Below are positions 9,914 to 21,775 of a stretch of DNA of 64,000 nt, one piece after another. Every line of letters starts with the position of its first letter. Position 1 is the stretch's first letter. A model generated the notes under the pieces. The model saw nothing but the letters and a program-made list of their open reading frames with translations, was not told the DNA's origin and made no database searches. A program made the position numbers and the translations under genes. The stretch covers positions 16,915,799-16,979,798 of the forward strand of contig CAMZMU010000071.1 in the NCBI GenBank assembly GCA_947311845.1. The letters run 5' to 3'. Source of the DNA: Poa pratensis (Eukaryota; Streptophyta; Magnoliopsida; Poales; Poaceae).

Positions 9914-11336
9914 TGATACGTCTCCAACGTATCCATAATTTTTGCTGTTCCATGCTTATATTATACCATTTGCTACATGTTTTATATACACTTCATATCA
10001 CTTTTATGCATTTTCTGGGACTAACCTATTAACAAGATGCCACAGTGCCAGTTCCCTGTTTTCTGCTGTTTTTGGTTTCAGAAAGTTACTTCTGGAAATA
10101 TTCTCGGAATTGCACGAAACAAAAGGCCAAGTCCCTATTTTCCAACACGTACACGGAGTCCGAAGGAGAGACGAAGGGAGCCATGAGGTGGCCAAACCAC
10201 CTGGCGGCGCGGCCCCACCTTCTGCCGCGCCAGCCTGTGGTTTGGGCCCCTCGGGGGTCCGCCGACATCGACCCTTCACCTATTTATTCTCCGAGACGTA
10301 AAAACCTTAAACACCAAGCCTTTCATCCAGAACATATTCGCTGCCGCCGCCGTCATCAACCCTAACTCGGGGGTTCTGAAGCTCTTCCCGGCACCCTGTC
10401 GGAGAGGGGAATCATCACCGGAGGGCTCTACATCGCCATGCCCGCCTCCGGAGTGATGCGTGAGTAGTTCATCCTTGAACTATGGGTCCATAGCAGTAGC
10501 TAGATGGTTGTCTTCTCCACTTGTGCCATCATGTTTAGATCTTGTGAGCTGCCTATCATGATCAAGATCATCTTATTGTAATGCTACATGTTGTGTTTGC
10601 TGGGATCTGACTTATATTGATACCTATGTGGAGCTGAATATTATATTATCATGTCTATGTCATTTGTGATCTTGCATGCTCTCTGTTACTTGTTGAAGCC
10701 TTGGCCAAGTGAATACTTGTGACTCCAAGAGAGGATATTTATGCATGATAGTTGGGTTCAACCTCTATTTAACCTGGGATAGTGACAGCAAGTTCTAAGG
10801 TTGTAGATGTGTTGTTGCCACTAGGGGTAAAACAACAATGCTTTATTCAAGGATGAATGTATTGTTTACATTACGCACATTACTTAATGCAATTGTCTGT
10901 TGCTTGCAACTTAATACTAGAAGGGATACGGATGTTAACCGGAAGGTGGACTATTTAGTCATAGATGCATGCTGGATAGCGGTTTATGTACTTTGTCGTA
11001 ATTCCCAAATGAATCTCATAGTAGACACCACAACTCGCACATGCATGTTATATGCACTTATCAATTGTCAATTGCCCAGCTGTAATTTGTTTACGCAGCA
11101 TGTTAGTTATCTTATTGGAGAGACACCACTAGTGAACTGTGGACCCCGGTCCATTCTTTTACATCTGAAATACAATCTACTGCAATCATTGTTCTCTACT
11201 GTTTTATGCAAACAAACATCATCTTCCATACGATACATTTAACTCTTTGTTTTCAGCAAGCCGGTGAGATTGACAACCTCACTGTTAAGTTGGGGCAAAA
11301 TAATTTGATTGTTGTGCAGGTTCCACGTTGGCACCG
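9914..11336 (+). repeat. 5' LTR of Gypsy-like element 1, first part
   Basis: Starts TGATACGTCTCCAACGTATC. It is interrupted at 11336 by the Copia insertion and resumes at 23099, ending ...CTTAGCGCTAGCA at 23325, for a total of about 1650 bp. The same sequence recurs inverted at 23694-25347 and in part at 26931-27915. A 134-codon frame at 10838-11242 is present in all copies but has no recognised domain. Confidence 0.88.
11332..11336. repeat. Target-site duplication CACCG of the Copia element
   Basis: Left copy CACCG; the right copy at 23094-23098 is CACCA, one transition away. The uninterrupted LTR at 27915-side reads TTGGCACCGGAATCCC near 27680, giving the empty site within the same window. 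Confidence 0.93.
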
Positions 11337-12656
11337 TGAAAGGACATTGTCTCCTTATCTAGTTTTGTATGTTTGTTAACAACATAAGTGATGATCTTAC
11401 CGTGTGCCAAAGTACTACAGGTACAATAGATCATATGCACATGGTCTAGAGTGACCCCTCAAAGTGATGAAGAAGGTTGAAGACGGTGGCCTGTAGATTT
11501 AATTCTATTGAGTCATAGGGTAGCCGTTCTATCAAGTGGGGTTGCTCTTTGGAAGCTTGGGGGAAATCATATTTTACATATACATACCAGATATACTCTC
11601 CCAGTCTTCCTACAACCTAGGTGGAAAAATATGGTAATAGTTCCATCGAAAAACAAGCCAAAATGTACAGATTCCGAATGGGTTGTTTTTCGTCTGGAAT
11701 TCCGGGTGATTCGGAATTTTCCGGACCATTCCGACCTGATTCCGAGACAGCTCGATTCGGTATGGATCGGTCCGGAATCAGGATGTGATACGTTCGCAAT
11801 ATTCCGGATGATTCGGAATTCCGGATGAAAAACAGATTCATTCCGGATTGCACGTTTTCTGTCAAAAACGGCTAGTTTTTCGGTGGACCTATTTAAGGGG
11901 GTCCTTCTTCTCCAAGAGGACCACCATGACCTGAAATATCTTACCCACCATTGTTGAAAGCTTGAAACTCGTAGATCTCTCTCCCTACCCACTCAAACAC
12001 CTTGTCCTTCTAGGACTTGGGAGAGTTGACCTAGATCTACACTTCCACCAAAGAGATTTGATTTCCCCATCCATTCCTTTGAGGAACTTGTGCATCTTGG
12101 GTTCATTGGAACCCTAGACGGTCGTTGGTCGTTCTTGTGGCTTTGGGAGCCGCGGGGACTAGCCGGGAGCCTCCAATTCGGTTGTGGAGACGTGCCCCGG
12201 CCTTGTGATTCTTGCGGCTTTGGAAGCCGTGGGAATTGGTGAGAGCCTCCAATTCGGTTGTGGAGTGTGCCTCATCCTTGTAAAGGTTTGTTGCCGACCT
12301 CGAGGGCATCATATAGTGGAGGAGATACGGTGTGCCATATCACGGCTATTCGGGGATCACTTGTGACCCCGCACCGCTCCAACGAAGACGTAGCTTCCAT
12401 TGGGAAGTGAACTTCGGGAATCATCTCCGTGTCACCGTGTGCTTATCCTTTTTATATATACCTTTACTTGTATTGCTAGCTTACCTTGTTTAGTATATCT
12501 TGTTAGCTAGCTTCTTGCTCATCATATAGGATTGTTCACCTAGTTGCATATCTAGAGAACTTATATTTGAGCAATTCCTTAACTTGTTGAAAAGAAAATT
12601 AAAATTGGTAGTTGCCTATTCACCCCCCCCTCTAGTCAACCTACTCGATCCTTTCA
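11337..12656 (+). repeat. 5' LTR of the Copia element
   Basis: 1320 bp, TGAAAGGACATTGTCTCC ... CTCGATCCTTTCA. The region 11670-11865 is packed with TTCCGGAA-type palindromic words (GGAATTCC, TCCGGAAT) in both orientations and is followed by CCTATTTAAGGG (11888-11899), a likely TATA-like element. Confidence 0.93.
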
Positions 12657-12658
12657 AT

Positions 12659-12670
12659 TGGTATCAGAGC
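12659..12670 (+). other. Primer-binding site, initiator tRNA-Met
   Basis: TGGTATCAGAGC, complementary to the 3' end of plant initiator tRNA-Met, begins 2 bp after the 5' LTR. It primes minus-strand synthesis. Confidence 0.97.
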
Positions 12671-12710
12671 AAGGTCTCTTTATTAAGGGCTTAATCGCCT
12701 AAAGAGGAGG

Positions 12711-14643
12711 ATGGCTAGTGCGGAGGATGTACAACGTGCTAAAGATGAGGAGTTAAGACTTGCTAAGGAACAAGAAAAATTTGATAGAGAACAACTTGAC
12801 AAAGAACTAATCGAAGCGGGAATAATCCCTCCCGAGGGTGATGCCCCAATCACCATGAAGTCCATGATTGAACTTTTTGGGTTCATGAAAGGCAAAATGG
12901 TGGATGAGGTGTATACTCGGGTATCTAATCAAAATGGCTCCTCATCAACCGCTAGCCCTATTAAGGGAGCTAGTGACAAGGATAAAAATGATAAACCTTG
13001 AGAAGCCTTCTCTTAACTTTGCTCCACCTAGCTCTTATCTCACTCAAGTTGCACTCACTCAACCTCATATAACCAACCTTGGTAGACCCCCTCCTAAGCT
13101 TGATAATACTCGTTATTTCACTTGGAAGAAATCTATGGAGTCTTATTTTCGCAGCTCATCGGTGCATCTTTGGAGGGTGGTTCTACATGGTTTCAACCCA
13201 GTTGATCCCAACAACTTGACCAAGCAAGAAGAGATTGATGAGCAACTTGATGCAAATGCCAAGTACATTCTTGAGAGTGCTATGACCGCAAATGATGAAG
13301 ATCATGTGCGGAATCTCAAAACTTGCAATGAGGCTTGGCTCTATCTTGAAACCGTGTATGAAGGAAATGAGGGCATTCAACGCTCCAATGCGGCCGTCCT
13401 TCAACATCAAGTTGACAACTTCATCATGCTAGACGAAGAGACTCCGACCGAACTTTACCGAAGACTCTACAAGCTTGTGGTGACATGTAGGGAAAATGGA
13501 AAGAAGGATATGGATGATGAATGGGTCAAGGCCAAGTTCCTTCAAGCAATTATGCCATATAGTGAAACTATGGTGATGAACCTCCATGCAAGAGCGGATT
13601 ACACAACAATGACTCCCAATGACATCTTGGCTCAATTTGTCACCTATGATACATTGAAGTCCACATCCAAGTCTTTCAACCAAGTCCGTGGCCCAAAGAC
13701 TCTTGCTTTGAAGGCTCGTGTGGTAGACCATCCAAGATATGAAGAAAGCCCGGTCTATGAAGGTGAAGAAGACTTGGAGGGTGAGCTCAATGAAGTTCTT
13801 GCACTTGCCGCCACCCGGTTTTGGAACAAGAAGAACAAGAGCGTCAACCCTCCACCAATAAAAAGAATGTGCTTCAATTGTGGAAAGGACACTCATCTTG
13901 TGAAGGATTGCCCCTATGAAAGAAGAGAGGATAATGGTGGTCAACTCATTCTAAAGAAGAACAAGTACCACCCCAAGCCTACCTACATGAAGAGATCACC
14001 TCAAAAGGCTCTTGTGGCATCCCATCAAGAGGAATACGAGTCCGGAGGTGAGGAGGATAAAGAACCAAGTGAAGAAGTAGGAATGGCGGCTCTTGCAATG
14101 GGCACCCTTCCTCCATCATTGGCCAACCTCTTCTCATCTCCAAACGACGACAAGATCTCCAAGCCTATGTGCCTCATGGCCAAGGAAACAAAGGTGAATT
14201 CCCCACCAAAAATTACTATCTCCTCTAACCCATCACTATTGGATTGTGTTGAGGATGTAGGGAAAATTGAAGAAGAGGATAAAATTTCTATCTTCATTAG
14301 CAAGCTCCAAGGTCCAACCAAGAAAATGGTTGAGGCCCTCATGTATCAATATGGAGAAGCCAAGCATCTTCTTAATGAGAAGGATGTTAGGATTTGTGAG
14401 CTCGAAGGGCATGCATGTGATCATGCCGACAAAATTGGTGAGCTAGAAGATCAACTTGTTGAGGAACAATTGCTCCGTGAGCAACTTGAGGAGACACATG
14501 CCATGGATCTTTCCAAGGCAAAAGAAACTCGTGAAACCTCTATTCAAATTGCTATTGATCTAAAAAGTAAAAATGAGGAACTTGTAGAGAGTCATAACAA
14601 CTCTTTGAGGGTTTTGAGCAACTTAGGGAAACCCACAAGGTGA
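12711..14643 (+). pseudogene. Copia gag polyprotein (frameshifted)
   Basis: The N-terminal frame starts at ATG 12711 (MASAEDVQRAKDEELRLAKE, helical and charged) and stops at 13001. The main frame continues from about 12985 to 14643, so one nucleotide has been lost or gained near 12990-13004. The main part contains a UBN2-type capsid region (ATRYFTWKK-like start, then LYRRLYKLV) and a CCHC zinc knuckle CFNCGKDTHLVKDC (about 13869-13910). A long C-terminal coiled-coil (14330-14640) follows; such extensions are common in Sirevirus gag. A second frameshift near 14640 precedes further coiled-coil codons and the segment at 14801-15244. The product would form the virus-like particle core. Confidence 0.88.
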
Positions 14644-14800
14644 CCTCAAGTGAGCTCACTACACTCAAGGAGTCATATGCCAAACTACAAGCTCAATTTA
14701 TCTATGCTAGCTTCACCACTTCTCATAATGATAAAGATGCAAATCTTGTTCCACTAACCCTTTATGTGTCAAGGCATCTCTTATTGAGGAAAACACTAGG

Positions 14801-15244
14801 TTGAAGGCCCAACTTGAGAAGGGCCTAGCCACTTGTATCCAAGGGGAAAAGAACCTCAATGATCTTTTGAGCAATCAAAAGGGAGTGGTTGGCAAAGAAG
14901 GAATTGGGTTCACACCCAACTCTAAGAAGGTCAACAACAAGAAGAAGAAGGCGACTCCCCCTTCCAAAGATATTGTTTTTGTGAAGGAGGGGGAGTTAGC
15001 CAAAGCAAATGACAACTCTATTGGGAGTGGTAATGTCACTAGGGGCAATGCCACTCACAATAACTTTGCGGGAAAATACAACCCCTCATATGTTCTTTTG
15101 AAATCTACAAATGGTTGTGTTTTTGCTAAATATGTTGGCTCTTCATATGGAGATGATTATCACTATGCTATTTGGGTTCCAAAGACCCTTGTGACTAACA
15201 AAAGAGGACCCATTCCAAAATGGGTACCTAAATCAAAGACTTGA
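14801..15244 (+). pseudogene. Gag C-terminal / pre-protease segment
   Basis: Continues the gag coiled-coil (MKAQLEKGLATCIQGEKNL), then a Lys-rich linker (VNNKKKKATPPSKD) and a segment ending IWVPKTLVTNKRGPIPKW, before a stop at 15242-15244. The segment is normally fused in frame to protease, so the stop separates them here. Confidence 0.7.
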
Positions 15245-15249
15245 TTATT

Positions 15250-15422
15250 GTAGGGTTTCTCTTCCGGTGGATCTTCATGGCTCATTGATAGTGGATGCTC
15301 ATCCCATATGACCGGAAGCAAAGAACTAGTAAAGGACTTATTGAAACAACTACTCTCATTCTCTCATGTCACCGTTGGCAACAATGCAAGACTCAAGGTA
15401 GTGGGAGTTGGTAAGTGGTGAT
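15250..15422 (+). pseudogene. Copia aspartic protease remnant
   Basis: The frame reads SSWLIDSGCSSHMTGSKE, with the D-S-G catalytic triad of the Copia retropepsin, and ends at an in-frame stop near 15420. The rest of the polyprotein resumes in another frame at 15440. Its job would be cleavage of the gag-pol precursor. Confidence 0.75.
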
Positions 15423-15439
15423 CACTCCGGAGTTATCCA

Positions 15440-15928
15440 TTGAGAAGGTCCTCTTGTGAATCTCTTTCATACAATTTACTTTCCGTTGGTCAATTATGCA
15501 ATGCCGGTTACACCGTTATTTTTAATAAATACCACGTGACCATCCTTTTCACTCAAACACTCAATGTCGCCTTTGTTGGATTTCGTGAAAACGGTTTGTA
15601 TGTGGTTGATTTCTCAAAAGAGACCACTCAAATCGCTACATGTTTAATGGCTAAAGGCGACAAGGGGTGGCTTTGGCATCGCCGACTTGGCCATGTCGGT
15701 ATGAGAAATTTACAAACTCTTGTAAAGGGTGGACACGTGGTAGGACTAACCGATGTTAATTTTTCCAAAGATCGTCCTTGTAGTGCTTGCATAGCCGGAA
15801 AGATGCATGAAAGAATCACCCCAAGAAGACCATTATCTCCACTAAGAGGCCTTTGGAGCTCCTTCATATGGATCTTTTTGGGCCTCCCACATATGATAGT
15901 CTTGGTGGCAAGAAATATTGTTTGGTGA
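15440..15928 (+). pseudogene. GAG-pre-integrase zinc-binding domain
   Basis: Contains WLWHRRLGHVGMRNL and CSACIAGK, the HHCC zinc-binding domain that precedes the Copia integrase core. It overlaps the next frame (from 15853) by a shift near 15850. Confidence 0.82.
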
Positions 15929-18543
15929 TTGTGGATGATTATTCAAGATATTGTTGGACTTTCTACATCAAGAAGAAGAGTGAAACTCAAAAGATATTCA
16001 TTGACTTTGCAACCCTAGTTCAACGCCAATATGACTCCAAGATTTTGGCAATTAGAAGTGACAATGGTACGGAGTTCAAGAATTACACTATGGATGATTT
16101 CCTAAGTGGGGAGGGCATTCAACACCAATATTCCGCTGCATATACTCCCCAACAAAATGGTGTTGCCGAAAGGAAGAACCGCACTCTTATTGATATGGCA
16201 AGAACTATGATGGCCGAATTTAATTCCCCATACAACTTTTGGGCCGAAGCCATCAACACCGCTTGTCATTACTCAAACCGGCTCTTCTTCCGTCCTCTCA
16301 AGGACATGACACCATATGAACTCCTCACCGGTAAAAAGCCAAATGTATCTTACTTTCGAGTCTTTGGATGCAAATGCCATGTTTACATTAAAGGTTGCAA
16401 AATTGCTAAATTTGAATCTAGATCTTTTGATGGTATATTTGTTGGATATGCCGCAAAGTCTCATGCTTATAGGGTCTACAACATATCCACCGGGTGTGTT
16501 GAAGAATCTATGAACGTGGAGTTTGTCGAGGATAATGGCTCCCAAGCGGAGCATATTGATCATGATGATGTAGGTGATGATGCTCCATCTCAAGCCATAA
16601 GAACTATGGGGATTGGAGAACTAATTCCTATTGAAGGACCCATTGATGATACTCAAGAAGAAGGAACAAGTTCTACTCAAGTTGAGCCATCCACCTCAAA
16701 TATTGATCAAGAAGATGGTCAAGACCCACCCAACTCTAGTGGTGAACAAGAACATAATGAACCCACAACTCCAAGAACTCCACTTCGGGTTGACCATGAG
16801 CAAGATAAAGGCAATGATGAAGATATTTGTGTTGGTGAAACAATTGGTCAAGCCTCGGAACGCCGGGTCATCCGGCGTGCATCAAAATTGGATTACCAAC
16901 AACACTTCAAAGAAAATATCCTTGGGAGTATCCGTAGAGGTGTGTCCACACGCAATCAATTATCTAACTTTTGTGGTCATGTCTCTTGTTTGTCTAGCTT
17001 AGAACCTCTCAAGGTATATGATGCTCTTGAAGACATGGATTGGGTTGCGGCTATGCATGAAGAGTTGAACAACTTCGAGCGCAACAAAGTATGGTCATTA
17101 GTGGAAAGACCCAATGACTCCTCCCATAATGTCATTGGAACCAAGTGGATATTTAAGAACAAGCAAGACTCACATGGTCAAGTCATTCGCAACAAAGCAA
17201 GATTGGTTGCACAAGGCTACACCCAAATCGAAGGAGTCGACTACGGTGAAACCTATGCCCCCGTTGCTAGACTTGAATCCATTCGCTTACTAATTGCTTA
17301 TGCATCTACTCATAATATTGTCTTATATCAAATGGATGTTAAAAGTGCTTTCTTAAATGGTCCACTAAATGAATTGGTGTATGTTAAACAACCACCGGGT
17401 TTCGAAGACCCTAAATTTCCTAACCACGTCTACTTACTACATAAGGCTCTTTATGGGCTCAAGCAAGCTCCACGTGCTTGGTATGATCATCTCAAGGAGT
17501 TCTTAGTAGACCGTGGCTTTGAAATTGGGGTAATAGATCCCACTCTTTTTACAAAAAGGGTAAATGGAGATTTTTTCGTATGCCAAATATATGTTGATGA
17601 TATTATCTTTGGTTCCACTAACCGTGAATTTAGTGATCAATTTGGCAAGCTAATGACCAAGGAATTTGAGATGTCCATGATGGGAAAATTGAATTATTTT
17701 CTTGGCTTTGAAATCCACCAATTTCGAGAAGGAACATTCTTATGTCAAGCCAAGTATATTAAGGACATGCTCAAGAAATTTGATATGAACAATGCCAAGC
17801 CATATAAGTTTCCCATGGACTCCAAGGCGGATCTTCACTTAGATCCGGATGGTAAGGAAGTTGATCAAAAGCTTTATCGTTCTATGATTGGATCTTTGCT
17901 TTACCTTTGTGCATCTAGACCGGATATTATGTTTAGTGTGGGTATGTGTGCAAGATTCCAATCAAGTCCTAGGGAAAGTCATGAAACCGCGGTCAAAAGG
18001 ATTCTAAGATATTTGTTGGATACTCCCAACTATGGTCTTTGGTATCCCCATGGTACAAGCTTTGATCTTGTTGGTTATTCGGATGCGGATTGGGCGGGTT
18101 GCAAAATGGATAGAAAATCAACTTCGGGTACATGCCAATTCCTTGGTAGGTCCCTTGTGAGTTGGTCTTCCAAGAAGCAAAATTGTGTGGCCTCGTCATC
18201 CACCGAAGCCGAATACATCGCCGCCGGTAGTTGTTGTGCACAATTATTATGGATGAGGCAAACTTTAAAGGATTATGGTGTCATTTGTGACAAAGTGCCT
18301 CTTTTATGTGACAATGAAAGTGCTATTAAAATTGCACACAACCCGGTTCTTCATGGCAAGACCAAGCACATTGAGATTCGGTATCATTTTATTCGAGACC
18401 ATGTTGAGAAGGGTGATATTGCAATCAAGTATGTCAACACCAAGCATCAACTCGCCGATATGTTCACGAAGCCTCTTGGTGAAGCAAGATTCAAGGAGTT
18501 GAGAGGAGAACTAAATGTGGTGGACATATCCAATTGGATTTAG
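15853..18543 (+). CDS. Copia integrase - reverse transcriptase - RNase H
   Basis: 896 codons, open throughout. Integrase core: LLHMDLFGP at the start (first catalytic Asp), SDNGTEF near residue 76 (second Asp), and [11 protein letters not shown] near residue 103 (Glu). Reverse transcriptase follows: [23 protein letters not shown] near residue 500, [11 protein letters not shown], and the catalytic YVDDIIFGS near residue 582. RNase H lies at the C-terminus: [20 protein letters not shown] and [12 protein letters not shown], ending NVVDISNWI. The INT-RT-RH order defines Copia. It is preserved far better than gag/protease, but lacks its own start context because it is part of the polyprotein. Confidence 0.93.
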   Translation: MELLHMDLFGPPTYDSLGGKKYCLVIVDDYSRYCWTFYIKKKSETQKIFIDFATLVQRQYDSKILAIRSDNGTEFKNYTMDDFLSGEGIQHQYSAAYTPQQNGVAERKNRTLIDMARTMMAEFNSPYNFWAEAINTACHYSNRLFFRPLKDMTPYELLTGKKPNVSYFRVFGCKCHVYIKGCKIAKFESRSFDGIFVGYAAKSHAYRVYNISTGCVEESMNVEFVEDNGSQAEHIDHDDVGDDAPSQAIRTMGIGELIPIEGPIDDTQEEGTSSTQVEPSTSNIDQEDGQDPPNSSGEQEHNEPTTPRTPLRVDHEQDKGNDEDICVGETIGQASERRVIRRASKLDYQQHFKENILGSIRRGVSTRNQLSNFCGHVSCLSSLEPLKVYDALEDMDWVAAMHEELNNFERNKVWSLVERPNDSSHNVIGTKWIFKNKQDSHGQVIRNKARLVAQGYTQIEGVDYGETYAPVARLESIRLLIAYASTHNIVLYQMDVKSAFLNGPLNELVYVKQPPGFEDPKFPNHVYLLHKALYGLKQAPRAWYDHLKEFLVDRGFEIGVIDPTLFTKRVNGDFFVCQIYVDDIIFGSTNREFSDQFGKLMTKEFEMSMMGKLNYFLGFEIHQFREGTFLCQAKYIKDMLKKFDMNNAKPYKFPMDSKADLHLDPDGKEVDQKLYRSMIGSLLYLCASRPDIMFSVGMCARFQSSPRESHETAVKRILRYLLDTPNYGLWYPHGTSFDLVGYSDADWAGCKMDRKSTSGTCQFLGRSLVSWSSKKQNCVASSSTEAEYIAAGSCCAQLLWMRQTLKDYGVICDKVPLLCDNESAIKIAHNPVLHGKTKHIEIRYHFIRDHVEKGDIAIKYVNTKHQLADMFTKPLGEARFKELRGELNVVDISNWI

Positions 18544-19422
18544 TGGATTTCTTGCATACCTACCCATATTAGACGATACTTATTTGGTTTAGATGTAGGC
18601 ATAGACATAGGGGGAGTGTAGCTCAACTCATGAGTCAACACTTCCCTTATAATGCGCAAATAGACAAATCTTGCATCATAGTCACTTGTGTGACCAAATG
18701 TGCTTCAAAGATGAGTTTTGATTTTGAGCCCAAGATATATCTTCGCGGCGTCAAGTCATATATACTCAAACATGGTGGCTACGGCCACCGCCCTCCTCTT
18801 CTTGAGGAGTTGGATTTCCTCGTGATATTTGGGTGTTGTTAGACCTTTATTATTGCTTCCTCAATTTTATCTTGTTATATTCGAATCATGCTTGTTGTAG
18901 CTCATCGTGTTCTCGTTCTTCATCCAACAAGCATGTGTAGAAACCATAACCCTCATCTTGTGTCTCTGCTGATATACCTAGTCTGTCTTTTCATCTATTG
19001 ACATATGCCAAATTCTTCAGAAAATCACATTTTTCAAAAACTTTTTTTCGGAATTGGTTCGGATTTCATCCGGAATTCCGAGTGGTCCGGAATTTTCCGG
19101 CTATCTAACAACCTCATTCCGACCGGGTCCAGTACCACTTTTTGTTTTTCGGAATGAGTTCGGAATCGTATCGGAAATTTCCGAGTGTCTCGGAATTCCG
19201 GACTGAATCCGGATCTGTTCCGAACGGCAAATTTTTTTCTTATCTGTTCGTGCGGGTGGGCGGTTTGACTTACTGTTCTCACTTCCCCCCGCCCGTTTCC
19301 TCCGCCGTCCTTCGCCGCCGCCGTGCCTGGCTGCACTCCGGCCGTCCGAAGCTCCGGATCTCCTCCGAGCTTGGTCTCCTCCAAGCTTGGAAGAGCTTCA
19401 CCGACCCGTTCCCCTTTTCACC
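18544..19422 (+). promoter_or_regulatory. Pol-to-envelope spacer with TTCCGGAA repeat array
   Basis: No ORF. It begins with a GGGGGAG tract (18610-18617). From 19030 to 19220 it carries a dense array of TCCGGAATT/GGAATTCC words like those in the LTR (11670-11865), placed just upstream of the likely start of the envelope-like ORF. A promoter-like role is inferred from that resemblance only. Confidence 0.5.
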
Positions 19423-21207
19423 ATGTCGTCGGGTACCTCTCGCGATTTCCCTTCTCGTTTCTTCCTATCTAGTGGGATTCGAGTTTCTTAGGGATTTCTT
19501 GTTAATGTAGGCTTACCACGTTAATTCATTGCCTTCTCCTTTCAATCTAGTGCAAGTAGGTTGTTCTTTGAACAAATTTGTGAAACAAATCATGTGCATC
19601 CAGAATGAATCCGAAATGGCTCGGAATGTTCCGGCCCGTTCGGAATATTCCGGCTCATTCCGAACTGATTCCGAATGCACAGTTTTTTTAAATTGCACTT
19701 CCTATTTTCACTAAAATTTCAAAATTTAAAACTTTTGGCATATGTTCTTATCTCCTGCTGCGTACCTATGCCCTATTCTCACAGGTGATAGTGCTGACCG
19801 CAATGCCCGCCGTGAGACCTTGAGGAAGAAACCGCGCTCCAAGGTTGTTCGTGAGACCTCTCCGTCATCTCGTGGTCATTCTAACCGCCGTCCGGCTCGA
19901 GGCAGAGGAAGAAAACAGCCAGAAATTGACGCTGTTGAGATGGAGGGAGAACAAGTTCCTATTGAAAACTTTGAGAAAATGAAGCTCAAGAATTGGAGGG
20001 AGGTGCGCAAGCTCAATCCTTACCGTTTTCCAGAACCAACATGTGACGCTGATGAGAGGTTCTGGACTTGCACTCAGTTTAAGATGTGGAATGAGTTCTA
20101 CATGACTCTCAAGGACAAAGTGGTGAAGTCCAAGCAACTTGATGAAGAATATCTCTATGAACACAAAGAAAGTTCCCTTGCTCACATCTATGACACACTC
20201 AAGAAGATGGATATCTTGAAGGTCGCATTGGTCTCTCAACCATATTGCCCCGAACTCATTAGTCAATTCTATTGCACAGTACACTTCAAGAATGATAGCT
20301 TGCGCACCATGACATGGATGTCCGGATCAACCAAATACACAAGCAACTTATCTGTCTTTGCTACTGCTCTGGGTTATGATTGGGAAAATACCTCTGGTGA
20401 CTTTGGTTTCAAGATTCACTCATCCCCTGAGTTTTCCAAGGACTTGCTTGCTGATTTCTACCCTCCAGAGTATGCTGATATCAACCCTCCTTTCATTAGT
20501 GTGATGTACCCCTTCTACAACATGCTTGCTAAGATTTTCCGTGAAAACATTATGAGCAAGGCTGGTGATGTGTCTGCGGTTCGGGGTTACATGATCAACC
20601 TCATGTACTACACCAAGCCTAACCGTCAGAGGAAGATTGATGTCATGGATTTCATCTACAATGAGATTGAGATGGGAGTCAAGGGTAAGCGGACTCCAGC
20701 ATATGGCCCTCTCCTTCAGAAATTCATTAACCGTTTGGCTGGAAAGAACATTATGCTTTGCCGTGAGGTACTTGAGCCTGAATTGCTTGCTCCTGTATTC
20801 ACCAAGGGCCCTGAAATTCCAGAGTATGCCAAGGGCAAAACACCTTTGGTTCAAGCTAGTGCATCCACTTCACGTGCCTCTTCCACCTCTCAGAAGAAGA
20901 GCAGCAGCGCAGTTTCTAAGTTCTTCAAGACCATGTTTTCTGCTTGCCGTGATGCTCGTGCTTACAGCCACGATGCTAGAGAGTTGGCCAAGGAGGCCCG
21001 TCGCATTCAGAATGCCGATAGGAGGGCTGCCGGCCTGCCTCAAGATGCGATGATGCTTCTTTGGCTCCCACTCCATTCAAGGATATCACTATGCCACCCA
21101 TTACAGATGATGATTTCTTCTTTGGGGTCCCACCGGCTTGCGGCGATGAGGATGATGATGAGAGTGATGATGATGATGACGAGGAGGAAGAGGAAGAGGA
21201 GACTTAG
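19423..21207 (+). pseudogene. Sirevirus envelope-like ORF (spliced, frameshifted)
   Basis: A tiny first exon is proposed at 19423-19432 (ATG TCG TCG G), then a GT-AG intron 19433-19784. The main exon starts after CTCACAG at 19785 and reads DSADRNARRETLRKKPRS. The upstream in-frame ATG at 19742 lies in the intron. The body (to about 21040) is a soluble-looking ~400-residue region with NWREVRKLNPYRFPEP, WMSGSTKYTSN and INPPFISVMYPFYNM. This is the post-pol ORF of Sireviruses and of many cereal transposon-protein annotations. No clear transmembrane helix is visible, so calling it an envelope is by position only. A 1-nt shift near 21045 moves the acidic tail (DEDDDESDDDDDEEE) into another frame, ending at 21205-21207. 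Confidence 0.7.
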
Positions 21208-21775
21208 CGGGGTTGGTCGTTAGCATCGCTTCTTTTTCCCTTTTTGGCGTCTTGGTGCCAAAGGGGGAGAAATGAGATCTATTAGGGTTGTCTCTGGGGA
21301 TTTGCATGGGTGGAGTACAAGCTTCTTGCCACTTTATTTGATCTTATAAGCTTGTACTCTTTAGCTTTATTTTTAGTATGTGTTGAACTACCTATGGTGT
21401 GTGTGAACTATGTCTAGCATGTGGTAAGACATGCATTGCCCGGTGTTGTGTGTGTTATGTTAAAAGACTATGTTGTTTATCTCTATATCCTGTGTGTGGT
21501 CTTTTACATTCATATTATCATGTCTTACCTCAATTTGTGCAAATTCATCATGATTATGCTTTATTGTTAAATGTTGCACATATTATTGGTTTATAAAATA
21601 TAGGGGGAGTATTGATCCTTGTTGTGTGTACTCTATGTATTCAAATGCAACTCCTATTAGTGCACACATCAAGGGGGAGCCTTCCTATTTTTGTAAATCT
21701 ATTGCATTGCTCTTATTTTATATATATCTCTATGCAAATCCTTATGTTGTCATCAAACACCAAAAAGGGGGAGAT
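21208..21775 (+). promoter_or_regulatory. 3' untranslated region with repeated polypurine tracts
   Basis: GGGGGAG tracts occur at about 21263, 21603, 21673 and finally CAAAAAGGGGGAGAT at 21761-21775, directly before the 3' LTR. The last is the functional polypurine tract that primes plus-strand synthesis. Multiple tract copies are a known Sirevirus signature. Confidence 0.85.

Noticed and set aside
10838..11242. 134-aa ORF conserved in three places (also near 24018-24422 minus and 27188-27535)
   Set aside because: All copies lie inside LTRs of one family, so conservation reflects LTR homology. No domain, no independent support.
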